A program made the position numbers and the translations under genes. A stretch of DNA of 44,072 nt from Phycisphaerae bacterium (GTDB taxonomy: Bacteria > Planctomycetota > Phycisphaerae > UBA1845), in contig JAJDDP010000182.1 of assembly GCA_029260235.1 (NCBI GenBank), positions 1 to 44,072 on the forward strand. Direction: 5' to 3'. The notes under the pieces were generated by a model. That model did no database searches, was not told the DNA's origin, and saw only the letters and a list, made by a program, of their open reading frames with translations. Below, piece by piece: positions 25,554 to 34,025 of the stretch; the first letter of the stretch is position 1; the number at the start of each line of letters is the position of its first letter.

Positions 25554-26858
25554 ATGGGTAGTAACGAACGCGACGTCAAACTTAATGCTTCCGTCGAAGG
25601 CGCCGACAAGTCCGCCGAGGACATCAAGAAGATATCGGATGCCCAGCGCGGCATCGGCGACGCGGCCCAAGAGTCTGCCCAGAAAACAACCGATGCGTCA
25701 ACCGCAAGCCAGGACGCGGCTGGGTCAACCCAAGAACTGCGCCTCGAACAGGACGCGCTCAAGTCCGTCTTGTCGTCGATACATCCGGCTCTCGGTGGCA
25801 TGGCCGATGGCTTGATCAACATGATCAAGCTGACCGGCCAACTCGGTGAGCAGAACGTCAATCTGGGTGGCATCCTCAAGGGTGTTCGCAAGGGCATCAA
25901 GGGCAACTCGGCCGCGTTCAAAACACTATTGGCTGGCGGCGCCGTCGTTGGGGGCATCATCGCTATCGCCAAGGCGTGGGAGTTGGTCAAGGCGAGCATC
26001 GAGGAAGCCACCAAAGCAACGACCAATTTCCAGGCGACGCAAGATGAACTGGCTGACCGTCGCCGATCCACCGAAGAGAAGCTGGCCGAGTCTCTATCCT
26101 TGAGCGGAAAATCGACACCAGAAAACCTGGAACGCGCCGTCAAGCTGGCGGAGCAAGCCCGGCGTTCCGGATTCGGGGAGAGCGGCATTTCGGCGGCTGG
26201 TATCATCGCCCCAGCTGGCGGGTCACTGGAAGACACCAAGGGCCTGGCAGCGGCGATTGAGCGCGGTCTGGTCGATCCCAACGACCCCAATGCACTGGAA
26301 GTATTCAAGAATGTCGCTTCGACAGACGAAGGCCTAAGCTCGATCAATGAGCAGGCCAACTTCCGGAAGCAAACAGCGAGCCATGAAGCCCTCAGAAAAC
26401 GCGCCCTTCAGCAAGTCGAGTCGTTCGGTGTGGTGTCCTCTACGGTAGGCCCATCCTCTCAAATCCAGGACATCGGCCCGCAAGGCGACATCCTCAAGTA
26501 CCTCAAAGAAGTCGAAGGGTTGACAGGCGAGGATGCCCAGGATCGAATCAAATTTATGCAGCAGACCAAGGCCAACAGGGAAGCCGAAGCAGGGGGCGAC
26601 GCCAGCCCATTCTCTTTTGCGCGGACGGCGACTGATCCCTTGCAGAGCGGGGACTTAATGAAACGCATATTCGGCGGATCTATGGACCAAGCCGAGGGAA
26701 GCCTCGACCGCCTCTCCAAGGAAAGCCCAGGGAGCGGCCAACCGCTGAATATCACCATCAACAACAGCTACCCAAACCAGCGGGTTTACAAGAATCGGTC
26801 GGGCCTACGCGGTGGCAGGCCCGCAACTGCGGAGCGTGACCTTAGCGGTCGAAGCTGA
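25554..26858 (+). CDS. Tape-measure-like protein
   Basis: 434 residues. The N-terminus (MGSNERDVKLNASVEGADKSAEDIKKISDAQ) has the pattern of phage tail tape-measure proteins. Alanine-rich coiled-coil stretches follow, and then a hydrophobic segment around residues 120-140 (LLAGGAVVGGIIAIAKAWELV), also usual for this family. The C-terminus ends in an Asn-rich, basic stretch. Tape measures set tail length, so 434 residues would mean a short tail, yet no tube, sheath or baseplate genes are present. It could instead be an internal or scaffold protein. The start codon lies 12 bases behind the capsid gene. Confidence 0.65.
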   Translation: MGSNERDVKLNASVEGADKSAEDIKKISDAQRGIGDAAQESAQKTTDASTASQDAAGSTQELRLEQDALKSVLSSIHPALGGMADGLINMIKLTGQLGEQNVNLGGILKGVRKGIKGNSAAFKTLLAGGAVVGGIIAIAKAWELVKASIEEATKATTNFQATQDELADRRRSTEEKLAESLSLSGKSTPENLERAVKLAEQARRSGFGESGISAAGIIAPAGGSLEDTKGLAAAIERGLVDPNDPNALEVFKNVASTDEGLSSINEQANFRKQTASHEALRKRALQQVESFGVVSSTVGPSSQIQDIGPQGDILKYLKEVEGLTGEDAQDRIKFMQQTKANREAEAGGDASPFSFARTATDPLQSGDLMKRIFGGSMDQAEGSLDRLSKESPGSGQPLNITINNSYPNQRVYKNRSGLRGGRPATAERDLSGRS

Positions 26859-27160
26859 CCAAAAAGCTGGAAAATGACTGGAAAATTACACAATCCAGAG
26901 ACCTGCCAGAATGCCTACCAGAACGCCCGTAACCCACGCTTTGAACTGCACTTAGCACGAATCAGCAACGGCACTTCGTCGTGCCGCACCACTGCATATT
27001 ATCCACCATCACTGCAATTCGCGTCACCCACGGTTTGCACGGTGTCCAAAAACTTCCGCGCAGATTCGGCCCGTTTTCTGTCGTAACCCCAGTTGATTCA
27101 AGCACTTAGGCCCGGGTTCAGTTCCGCGTGTTTTTTGGACAGTCTAAGTGAAAGCCAACA
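26859..27160. repeat. Right end of the element, non-coding, with transposase-binding repeats
   Basis: About 300 bases without a gene. CCTGCCAGAATG and CCTACCAGAACG form a direct repeat near 26900. TGTCCAAAAACTTCCGCGC at 27043 is in the same orientation as the left-end repeat at 18071. The inverted terminal site TTAGACTGTCCAAAA is read backwards from 27147 to 27133. The element closes with CA at 27160. Confidence 0.7.
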
Positions 27161-27165
27161 TATCC
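27161..27165. repeat. Right target-site duplication TATCC
   Basis: An exact copy of the 5 bases before the element's left end. It marks the outer boundary, so the MBL-fold gene that follows is host DNA, not cargo. Confidence 0.85.
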
Positions 27166-27264
27166 AGATCATCGGCGCACCGGCTCTCTAGGTGAGGCCA
27201 ACCCGCGAGGTGTCGAAGTGTGATTCTGGACGTACTTGTCATAGTGCGGTTAGGCTGACCGGGA

Positions 27265-28134
27265 ATGACTCAGATAGGGCGTTTCTCTATTCATTCGGTG
27301 ATCAACGGATGGCTTGGCTTGGACGGCGGGGCTATGTTTGGCGTTGTGCCGCGGGCGCTGTGGTCTCGGAAGATCAAACCAGACGAAGCCAATCGCATCC
27401 GCCTAGCCATGCGTACCTTGGTGGCCATTGATGCAGACGCCGGCACTGTTGTCCTGGTCGATACAGGGGCTGGCTCGAAATGGCCCGCGGACGAAGCTGA
27501 ACGGTTTTGTGTCCAACCCAACCCGACCGCGCTTGCAGATTTGCTCCGCAGGTATCACCTGTCCGAAGCAGACGTGACCGATATTGTGGTCACCCACCTC
27601 CACTTCGACCACAACGGCGGTCTGAGTGAATGGGTTGACCAAGAGGGAGGAGCGGTCCAGCTCCGGTTTCCACAAGCTCGGCATTGGATTCATCGCCGGC
27701 ACTGGGAACACGCCCACAAGCCCAACCTGCGTGACCAAGCTTCATTTCTGGAACGTGATTTGACTGTGCTGGCCGAGTCGGATGCGCTGAGCTTCGTCGA
27801 GGGGGATGAGCCGGAGTCCACTATTCCGGGTGTCCGATGGCGCGTATCCCACGGGCACACGCCATATCAGCTGTTGCCCGAATTTGGCGGGCAAGAAGAC
27901 CGCCTGCTGTTCATAGGTGACATGATTCCCACCGCGATGCACCTGCCCCTGCCCTGGATCATGGCCTACGATCTGGAACCCCTTCGCACACTGGCTGAGA
28001 AGCAAGGGATACTTGCGCGCTGCCAGGCGGAAAGGCTGTGGCTTGCATTTCCCCACGACCCGGAGTGCGCGGGCGTTGCCCTTGAGGTCGTGAATCAGAA
28101 GCCCATCATTGCCCAAACGCTAGACTTGGCTTAA
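27265..28134 (+). CDS. MBL-fold metallo-hydrolase
   Basis: 289 residues. The dinuclear zinc site is complete: THLHFDHNGG (H-x-H-x-D-H), HGHTPYQ with the next histidine, FIGDM with the bridging aspartate, and the final histidine in AFPHDPE. No signal peptide is seen, so it acts in the cytoplasm. It is of the lactonase/quorum-quenching-like or general hydrolase type, with the substrate unknown. The start at 27265 has only a weak GGGA upstream. It lies 100 bases outside the right end of the Mu-like element, so the insertion may have separated it from its promoter or from a partner. Confidence 0.87.
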   Translation: MTQIGRFSIHSVINGWLGLDGGAMFGVVPRALWSRKIKPDEANRIRLAMRTLVAIDADAGTVVLVDTGAGSKWPADEAERFCVQPNPTALADLLRRYHLSEADVTDIVVTHLHFDHNGGLSEWVDQEGGAVQLRFPQARHWIHRRHWEHAHKPNLRDQASFLERDLTVLAESDALSFVEGDEPESTIPGVRWRVSHGHTPYQLLPEFGGQEDRLLFIGDMIPTAMHLPLPWIMAYDLEPLRTLAEKQGILARCQAERLWLAFPHDPECAGVALEVVNQKPIIAQTLDLA

Positions 28135-28174
28135 CCCACAAAACTTGGGACTTGCAATCACAAGCGGCTGACAG

Positions 28175-30067
28175 TTAGCCGTCGTCTGAGTCCGCCTCGA
28201 ACTGATTTCGTGCTCGAATCTGGCCCTTGCTGAACCAAGCAAGTAGTGCCTGCTGCTGGCGTTGGGTGGTAAGCTCTTGCAAGACGCGCTGGCGAGACGC
28301 TGCGTAGGCAGTCTTGCTCATCGGCTCTAGCTTCACATATTGCACCACGGCCACCATGCCTTTGTCGGGCATTGGATGAACAAACAAAGGCTTGCTGTCT
28401 TCACTACCGCCGGCGAGCGAATCAAAGCACGCGGTGGTAAACTCGTCGGTAACCACGCCAATCGGGCTGACGAACGCCTGAAACCCACCGGTTTGACCAA
28501 GTCGGCGGCGAACAAAAGGCTGGGCGTTGCTGACCTTCACATCCTCACCCAGGGCTGCCTGGACGTCAGGGGCAGCAGCCAGGGCATCCTCAAGACTTTG
28601 CGAAGCATCCGTGGACTTGATCTTCTCAGCCAATTCCAGGGCCTGATCATAGGCTTGTTGTGTTCGGCAATCGGCGATCACATCATCGCGTACTTCCTCC
28701 AAGCCCTCCGGTGCCTGGGCGGGATTCACTTCGCTGACGCGGAAGATATACATGTTGCCCGAACGATCCCGGACCGGCAGCGATGGTGTGGCATAGAGAG
28801 CATAGAACTGAGAACGATCAAACGTCGCGTCTTCAGCATCTGGAAGTTCAACGAGGCCTTGAACGCTAAAGGCCGCTTGACCAAAACTGCGACCGCGACC
28901 CCCGGGAACATCCATGAACGACTCGCCCAACCCGGGTACTTGGGTTGCGTCGGCGGCGCTAAACCAATCGGTTGTGCCAACGCTCAGCGAGCCTGGGTAT
29001 TCCAGGTTGGCAGGTACATCGGTGATCAATTCCGCATAATAGTTGGCATCGGCTATGTCCTTGGGACGAACTTTATAGCCATCTTCGCCTTCTTTAGAAT
29101 CGAACCAGGGTTCCTCGGCCCGTTGGATCAAGTACTCGGCGATTCGGCCTGCCTGTGTCTTGGCCTCCTGCTTGCGAACCACACCCAACGCAGCCTCTCT
29201 AGCCTCGGCGAAAGTCTCGAAGTATGCACGCACAGGGGCGCTGCTTGGCTGGCTGGTGCTCTCGGTTTCTGCCAGTGGCCTTAGGAAGGCCGGGTCGCTG
29301 TTTCGACGATCCTTCCAATAGGCGTGGGCTTTTTTGTCCAAGGCGCGTTCGGAGATGCGCAGATTTCTCTCGATTAACTCGCTGTCGATTTTGACGAATT
29401 GAGTCTTGATTTTCGGGGGCAAGAAATAGCCGAAGGACATCCCAGGGCCTTTGGTTTCTTCGCGGTACTTCTCGAAGGTGGCTTGGATCTGCTCCTCGCT
29501 GATGGTCTCTTCCGAATCGACCATTGCGTCGGCACGAAAGGCCACCAAGGCGACCGAGAGGCGCTCGGTGCTGTCCCGAGTTGCAACACGGATCTCGGCT
29601 TCGCTGAGTTCCCCAACTCCCGTCGCTACGACAGAAGCAGACTGCATCACATTGTTGAACTCAGCCACAGCCGCGTAAATCTGTTCGCGGGTGAGCTCCG
29701 ACCTGTTGGCCAACTGGTTGACCACGGCAGTTGCGCTGGCGTACTGCGTTTCCGCCTCGGCTAAGTTCGGTTCAAACCCGAGTCGCCTCGCCTCGCGGGA
29801 AAGCATGATCCACTCAAAGAGGGTCAACGTCTCGCCGCCAATGGATTGCCAGTTGGTTCCGAGCCGTCTCAGGATCGTCGTGGTGGCCTCAGCTTGCAGA
29901 CGGTCACGCTCAATGATCTCGCCGTCGCGCGTTTGGGCCAGCTTGCGGGATGAGTAATCGACCGAGAGCATGGAGGTCAAGGCAGACCCGCCCAGCCAGA
30001 CGATCAGCAGCAAGGCCATGAACACGGCTAACATTTCTTTTTGATACTTGCGGAAAGTCTTGATCAT
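28175..30067 (-). CDS. Membrane-anchored SurA/PpiD-like periplasmic chaperone
   Basis: 630 residues. The N-terminus MIKTFRKYQKEMLAVFMALLLIVWLGG is an inner-membrane anchor of the PpiD type. A helical SurA_N-like region follows (RDGEIIERDRLQAEATTTILRRLG ... LTREQIYAAVAEFN), then a long coiled region. A parvulin domain is not clear: the central part LYATPSLPVRDRSGNMYIFRVSEVNPAQ resembles the last parvulin strands, but catalytic residues cannot be assigned. It is probably a periplasmic folding factor at the translocon exit. AAGGAG lies upstream of the ATG at 30067. It converges with the MBL-fold gene. Confidence 0.75.
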   Translation of the reverse strand: MIKTFRKYQKEMLAVFMALLLIVWLGGSALTSMLSVDYSSRKLAQTRDGEIIERDRLQAEATTTILRRLGTNWQSIGGETLTLFEWIMLSREARRLGFEPNLAEAETQYASATAVVNQLANRSELTREQIYAAVAEFNNVMQSASVVATGVGELSEAEIRVATRDSTERLSVALVAFRADAMVDSEETISEEQIQATFEKYREETKGPGMSFGYFLPPKIKTQFVKIDSELIERNLRISERALDKKAHAYWKDRRNSDPAFLRPLAETESTSQPSSAPVRAYFETFAEAREAALGVVRKQEAKTQAGRIAEYLIQRAEEPWFDSKEGEDGYKVRPKDIADANYYAELITDVPANLEYPGSLSVGTTDWFSAADATQVPGLGESFMDVPGGRGRSFGQAAFSVQGLVELPDAEDATFDRSQFYALYATPSLPVRDRSGNMYIFRVSEVNPAQAPEGLEEVRDDVIADCRTQQAYDQALELAEKIKSTDASQSLEDALAAAPDVQAALGEDVKVSNAQPFVRRRLGQTGGFQAFVSPIGVVTDEFTTACFDSLAGGSEDSKPLFVHPMPDKGMVAVVQYVKLEPMSKTAYAASRQRVLQELTTQRQQQALLAWFSKGQIRARNQFEADSDDG

Positions 30068-30164
30068 GTGTTCCGCAACTCCTTTTGTGGTAAAGGGTTA
30101 CCGTATTGTCAACAAAGGGAGCCACTATAGCGTCCCAGCAGCCAAAAGCAACCGGTTTTCACTG

Positions 30165-30209
30165 CCAAAAATGTTGGGTGACCCGCTCCGGGCCGGGGAG
30201 CATTTTTGG
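30165..30209 (-). terminator. Hairpin behind the iron-sulfur/TPR gene
   Basis: CCAAAAATG and CATTTTTGG (30165-30173, 30201-30209) enclose a second small stem (GGAG/CTCC). It sits directly after the stop codon at 30213. It is a terminator-like structure without a clear T-tract. Confidence 0.4.
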
Positions 30210-30212
30210 GGC

Positions 30213-32153
30213 CTAGTTTCCGCCTCTTGCCCGCTGGGAGGATTTGGCTGGCGAGGGTGGGTCTTGCTTGGTGATGCCCTCGAGGTAGTTGTGGAATGCT
30301 TGGGTTTGCTCATCCTGGGGTTGGATTTCCAACGCTCGCTGAATCTGTTCCTCTGCTTGAGCGATTTGGCCGTTCATGGCCAGGGCGACCGCTAGATTGT
30401 AATGGGCGTCGCCATAGTAGGGCCTCAGCGAGATAGCCTGACGCAGGTGGTCAATGCCGGAAGTCAGGTCGCCAGCCCGCACCAGCAGCGCGCCGAGATC
30501 AAACTGGGCTTCGGGGAATTCCGGACGAAGACGGACCGCCTCAGTGAGGTGAGTCATGGCATCGCCGGGTCGGCCCGCCTCGAAGTATAGGCCGCTTACG
30601 GCGTAGTGCGTTTCGGCGCACCGGGGGTTGAGTTCCAGGGCGGCTCGGTATTGAGCCAGCGCCTCCTCAGCGCGCCCCTGCGGAGTGAGTGCCTTGGCAA
30701 GAGAAATACGCCACCGAGCGTCGGTCGGATAATTGGCTGAGAGCCGGTTGAGGAATTTTTCGGCATCTTGCCATTGTTGACCTTTGGAGTACAAGCCAGC
30801 CAACACCGCGTCGGTTCGGCGCATTTCGACGAGGCCCCAGCGGTCAACGAACTCCAGGTGGTTGATCGCAGCGGACCGAGCTAAGTCAGCCTGTCCCGAC
30901 GCGAGATCCGCCAGCAAGGAATAGCGTTCTCCTTGGAATTGGTGGTAGCGAATCATGCCGCTGTGCAGCGTGAAGACCACCGCCATCGATGCAACAGCTA
31001 CGAACACCCAGCCACGGGCTAGCAGGCGACCCTGTTTCTTGAGGAACCAGCGATTGAACCTGACGGCTGGTTGGTGCGCAAGACGCAGCGTCACAACCGT
31101 CAGGTACGCCAAGAGCACGCCCAGGCCAAGCGAAGACAGGAATGGAACCGCATTGTACAAGCCCCGGTAGATGAGAAGGGAGGCTACAAAGACAACAGCC
31201 ATCGTCGCCTCTTCGGGCCAAGTGAAGTCGAACTTCTTGCGCACTTGCTTTTGGCCAACCGTCGGAGCCACCAGTGCCGGGATCCCAAACCCGAAACGCA
31301 GCGTCTGTTGCGGACAGGCGCTGACGCAGTCCAAATCTTTCATGCAGGCTGAATCGATGACCATGCCGTAGCGGTTGACTTCCTCGTGAACCCGAATGTG
31401 CGAGGTGCAGACGGCAGTGCAGGTGCCGCACTGCTTGCAATCGTCCCCCACGCGAATCCGACCCGGGGCCAACTTGTCCGCCAGCCCGAAGATCGCGCCG
31501 TAGGGACAGCCATAGCTGCAAAAAGCCCGCGAACCCAACACGTAGACCACGGCGAATCCACATAGGCCGAAGGTGAACAGGGTGACCCCCAGGCCCGGGA
31601 GGTTGCGCCAAAAATCTTCGGTGATAAACGAAGCCCAGCCCTGCCCATCCGTGGCTAGGTGGAGCTTGGGCAGCGGTTGCCCTTGCAGGCTTCGAGTGAC
31701 TTGAGGCCAAACAAACATGTAGAACGCCGCCGCAAGGGGAACCCAGAGCAACAATCGGCTTCTGATTCCTGCCGGGCGGATATGGAGTTTAGTCAGAATC
31801 CACGCACACAGATCCTGCAATGCCAGGATGTGGCATCCCCACGAACAAAAAAATCGGCCAAAGATAGCCGTGGCGAGCAGCACGACGGCCATGAAGACAA
31901 AGCCGGCGGTGATGATGCCCAGCTCAAACGTGTACATCACTTCGTTGAGTTCGAGGGGAGCAAGCGTCTTACCGTTCAGCTTCCAGTGAATAACGTGCAG
32001 CACCATCAAGACATAGACCGCCCCCAGGGTCGCCGCCCGCCACCGCCCGTATCTTGATTGTTGAGGCAGCGACATCTCGGAGCTAGGCGTCGGTCGATCT
32101 CTTTCGGCTTTAGACGACATACGGACGCCGTTCTGAGATGCTGCACTGCGCAT
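30213..32153 (-). CDS. NapH/CcoG-like polyferredoxin membrane protein with C-terminal TPRs
   Basis: 646 residues. Membrane segments lie near residues 45-60, 75-97, 130-150 and 190-212, with C-x3-C pairs FFCSWGC and FCSYGCP at membrane edges, as in NapH/NosR/CcoG proteins. Two 4Fe-4S clusters are indicated by CKQCGTCTAVC and by CMKDLDCVSACP. Further membrane helices lie near residues 315-375 and 395-415. Residues about 450-630 hold four or five TPR units (for example AEEALAQYRAALELNPRCAETHYAVSGLYFEAG). Such proteins pass electrons from the quinol pool to periplasmic acceptors. The TPR tail may dock the cytochrome encoded just upstream (30 bases away). Start uncertain between 32153 and 32120. 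Confidence 0.85.
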   Translation of the reverse strand: MRSAASQNGVRMSSKAERDRPTPSSEMSLPQQSRYGRWRAATLGAVYVLMVLHVIHWKLNGKTLAPLELNEVMYTFELGIITAGFVFMAVVLLATAIFGRFFCSWGCHILALQDLCAWILTKLHIRPAGIRSRLLLWVPLAAAFYMFVWPQVTRSLQGQPLPKLHLATDGQGWASFITEDFWRNLPGLGVTLFTFGLCGFAVVYVLGSRAFCSYGCPYGAIFGLADKLAPGRIRVGDDCKQCGTCTAVCTSHIRVHEEVNRYGMVIDSACMKDLDCVSACPQQTLRFGFGIPALVAPTVGQKQVRKKFDFTWPEEATMAVVFVASLLIYRGLYNAVPFLSSLGLGVLLAYLTVVTLRLAHQPAVRFNRWFLKKQGRLLARGWVFVAVASMAVVFTLHSGMIRYHQFQGERYSLLADLASGQADLARSAAINHLEFVDRWGLVEMRRTDAVLAGLYSKGQQWQDAEKFLNRLSANYPTDARWRISLAKALTPQGRAEEALAQYRAALELNPRCAETHYAVSGLYFEAGRPGDAMTHLTEAVRLRPEFPEAQFDLGALLVRAGDLTSGIDHLRQAISLRPYYGDAHYNLAVALAMNGQIAQAEEQIQRALEIQPQDEQTQAFHNYLEGITKQDPPSPAKSSQRARGGN

Positions 32154-32183
32154 GGGGCTTGCCAGCCGCAGCGTCGCCGGTCA

Positions 32184-34025
32184 TTAGAAGGCCTCCATCG
32201 CAACTGCCAAGTCCGCATAGTCTGCCAGATCAACATGGCCCTCGACGTCCAAATCAAAGATGGCAAGGCAGTCCTGCTGCGTGGTGGGCACGGTCGGAGC
32301 CGGCACATCGCTAGGCCCGGACAGACAATCGGCGAAGAATACATGATCGTCCAGAGTTACGAGGGTATCCCCGTCGAAGTCACCCGCCTGCACGGATACC
32401 GCCTCTGAGGCTGATTCCATCAAGTGGCCGTAGTCGGGGGCAGCCACATCTTCCAAGGGATTGCCGTGTCCATCCTCGGTCCACTGCTTGGCATCGACCA
32501 GGAAGCGGAACGCCCGGCGGTAGATCAGTCTAGCCTGCACGGTGAAGTCTCCGCCCCCCGGCGGCAACTCGAATGTGTAGTTGGTCACGTCGGTGTCCAA
32601 CGCAGCGATGCGATTATCAAAGACGATCCCGGCTGCGTCGGTGAAGAAGGTCGGGCTGTTCATCGATGCGTCGTGGTTGACCTTGGCATAGAACTTCCCG
32701 GGAAGGCCCGCATAGTACCCCTGGGCGGGATCCCCGATTCCACCGAGGTCATGCACGGTCTGTGGACCGGTTTGGGTTAGAGGTTGCCCGTCAGCGTCGC
32801 GCGAGACTTCGACCAGAAGGATCATGTTTCGCACGGTGACACCAGTCGGAACGTGATGGCCTGTCAGGGAATTATCGAGGGTGACCTCGACAGAGACCGT
32901 CCCGCCGATTCGATCAGTTTGGGCGGTTAGGGTTACGGCATTCTCGAGATACAGGGCAGTCGTACCTTCGATGGTGTGCGACCGAATCGACCCAACAGGC
33001 CGAACCAGTGGCGGGAACAGGATGTTGCAAAATGCGGTTGCATCGGTCGGCGGCATGTGGCAATCGACGCAGGTGGCGTACATGGGTGATTCGCTGTCCC
33101 CATAGGGGGATTCCGCCCACTCGGTGTAGGTCGGCTCAGAGGTAATCCCCGCGAAGCTGTGGTCCTCGTCTGGATCGTTCTTATCCTGATGGCACAGTCC
33201 GCACACCTCAGCCACCAATTGCGGCTGATAGGATGGCATCATCATTTCCTGCACGAAGAAATCAGTGTCGCCCTGAACACCGTATTGAACTTGATCAGGG
33301 TAGTAGGGCCTCGTGAACGTCATCGCTCCAGGGAAGATGCCGGGGTAGTTAATCTTGCTTACATCAACGTCGGCGATCTTGTGACACGCTTCACAAGAGA
33401 TCCCATGCATAGCTGATTCGGAGGGATAGTCAGGATCGGTAGGATTATTCATCCGGGTGAATGGTGTCTCAACCCACATCTCGGGCTGATGGCAAGCGCC
33501 GCACTCGGAATTGGAGTTGGTGCCGGCATAGATCGAATCCCGCGTGTAGACGAAGCCGCCCATCCCACCGGGAGTTCCCGTGCCGTTGTAGATATCATGC
33601 ACCCAGGTGTTCAGTCCAGCCAAGGACATCGGCGAGTCAAACCATTCAAGATACTGGTTGAGGTGGCAGCCCGAGCAGTTGTTCGGGGCGACGATGGAGT
33701 ATTCTGGATTGTCGGGCTGACCGATCGGATCGAGGTAGATGTCTGCGGCAACTGCCGGGGCATCGACAAGGACTGAGGCGTTGAAGTACCCCTTGGACGC
33801 CCCTACGATGACCAAGTCGGTCCCATCTGAGATAACGAGCGTATAGTTGCCACCGGCTTGGGTTGTCGTGAAGATGCCTGAGGCTTGCAGTGAGACCCGT
33901 GCCCCTACAATGGGCGTGTTGGATCCCAGCTCACGAACAACACCCGTAACGTCCGCACTCGTAGTGCTGACCCATAGTGCCAGCGGAACAAGAACGACGA
34001 TCAAAGCAGCCGGTGAACCTCTCAT
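32184..34025 (-). CDS. Secreted multihaem (five CxxCH) cytochrome c with dockerin-like tail
   Basis: 613 residues with a signal peptide (residues 5-24). Residues 25-100 form a carboxypeptidase-regulatory-like beta domain (VTGVVRELGSNTPIVGARVSL). Five haem-binding motifs follow: CSGCH (residue 117), CGACH, CEACH, CGLCH and CVDCH. A beta-rich domain comes next, and two Ca-binding dockerin-like units (DFDGDTLVTLDDH and FDLDVEGHVDLADY) close the protein. This tail is common in secreted proteins of planctomycetes. It probably accepts electrons from the iron-sulfur membrane protein encoded downstream. Whether it is an oxidoreductase or a pure electron carrier is not resolved. Confidence 0.88.
   Translation of the reverse strand: MRGSPAALIVVLVPLALWVSTTSADVTGVVRELGSNTPIVGARVSLQASGIFTTTQAGGNYTLVISDGTDLVIVGASKGYFNASVLVDAPAVAADIYLDPIGQPDNPEYSIVAPNNCSGCHLNQYLEWFDSPMSLAGLNTWVHDIYNGTGTPGGMGGFVYTRDSIYAGTNSNSECGACHQPEMWVETPFTRMNNPTDPDYPSESAMHGISCEACHKIADVDVSKINYPGIFPGAMTFTRPYYPDQVQYGVQGDTDFFVQEMMMPSYQPQLVAEVCGLCHQDKNDPDEDHSFAGITSEPTYTEWAESPYGDSESPMYATCVDCHMPPTDATAFCNILFPPLVRPVGSIRSHTIEGTTALYLENAVTLTAQTDRIGGTVSVEVTLDNSLTGHHVPTGVTVRNMILLVEVSRDADGQPLTQTGPQTVHDLGGIGDPAQGYYAGLPGKFYAKVNHDASMNSPTFFTDAAGIVFDNRIAALDTDVTNYTFELPPGGGDFTVQARLIYRRAFRFLVDAKQWTEDGHGNPLEDVAAPDYGHLMESASEAVSVQAGDFDGDTLVTLDDHVFFADCLSGPSDVPAPTVPTTQQDCLAIFDLDVEGHVDLADYADLAVAMEAF

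Larger units (their letters stand above)
18032..27160. mobile_element. Mu-like transposable element with capsid genes, 9129 bp
   Basis: The ends are defined by TG (18032) and CA (27160) flanked by the identical 5-bp sequence TATCC. Read inward, both ends carry TTAGA followed one or two bases later by TGTCCAA (18044 on the left, 27147 reversed on the right). Two divergent operons fill it. Leftward: MuA-like transposase, MuB-like ATPase and three small proteins. Rightward: ribbon-helix-helix regulator, small unknown, DUF2190-type decoration protein, small unknown, gpT-like major capsid protein and tape-measure-like protein. All frames look intact. No terminase, portal, protease, tail sheath/tube, baseplate, fibre or lysis gene is present. 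It is either a reduced capsid-bearing transposon or satellite, or an internally deleted Mu-like prophage. Confidence 0.88.

Noticed and set aside
18051..27141. TGTCCAA / TTGGACA as the outermost ends of the element
   Set aside because: The flanking five bases (AGAAA and GTCTA) do not match. The TG/CA pair at 18032/27160 gives an exact TATCC duplication, so the TGTCCAA copies are internal binding sites.
27265..28134. MBL-fold gene as cargo of the Mu-like element
   Set aside because: It lies outside the right target-site duplication.
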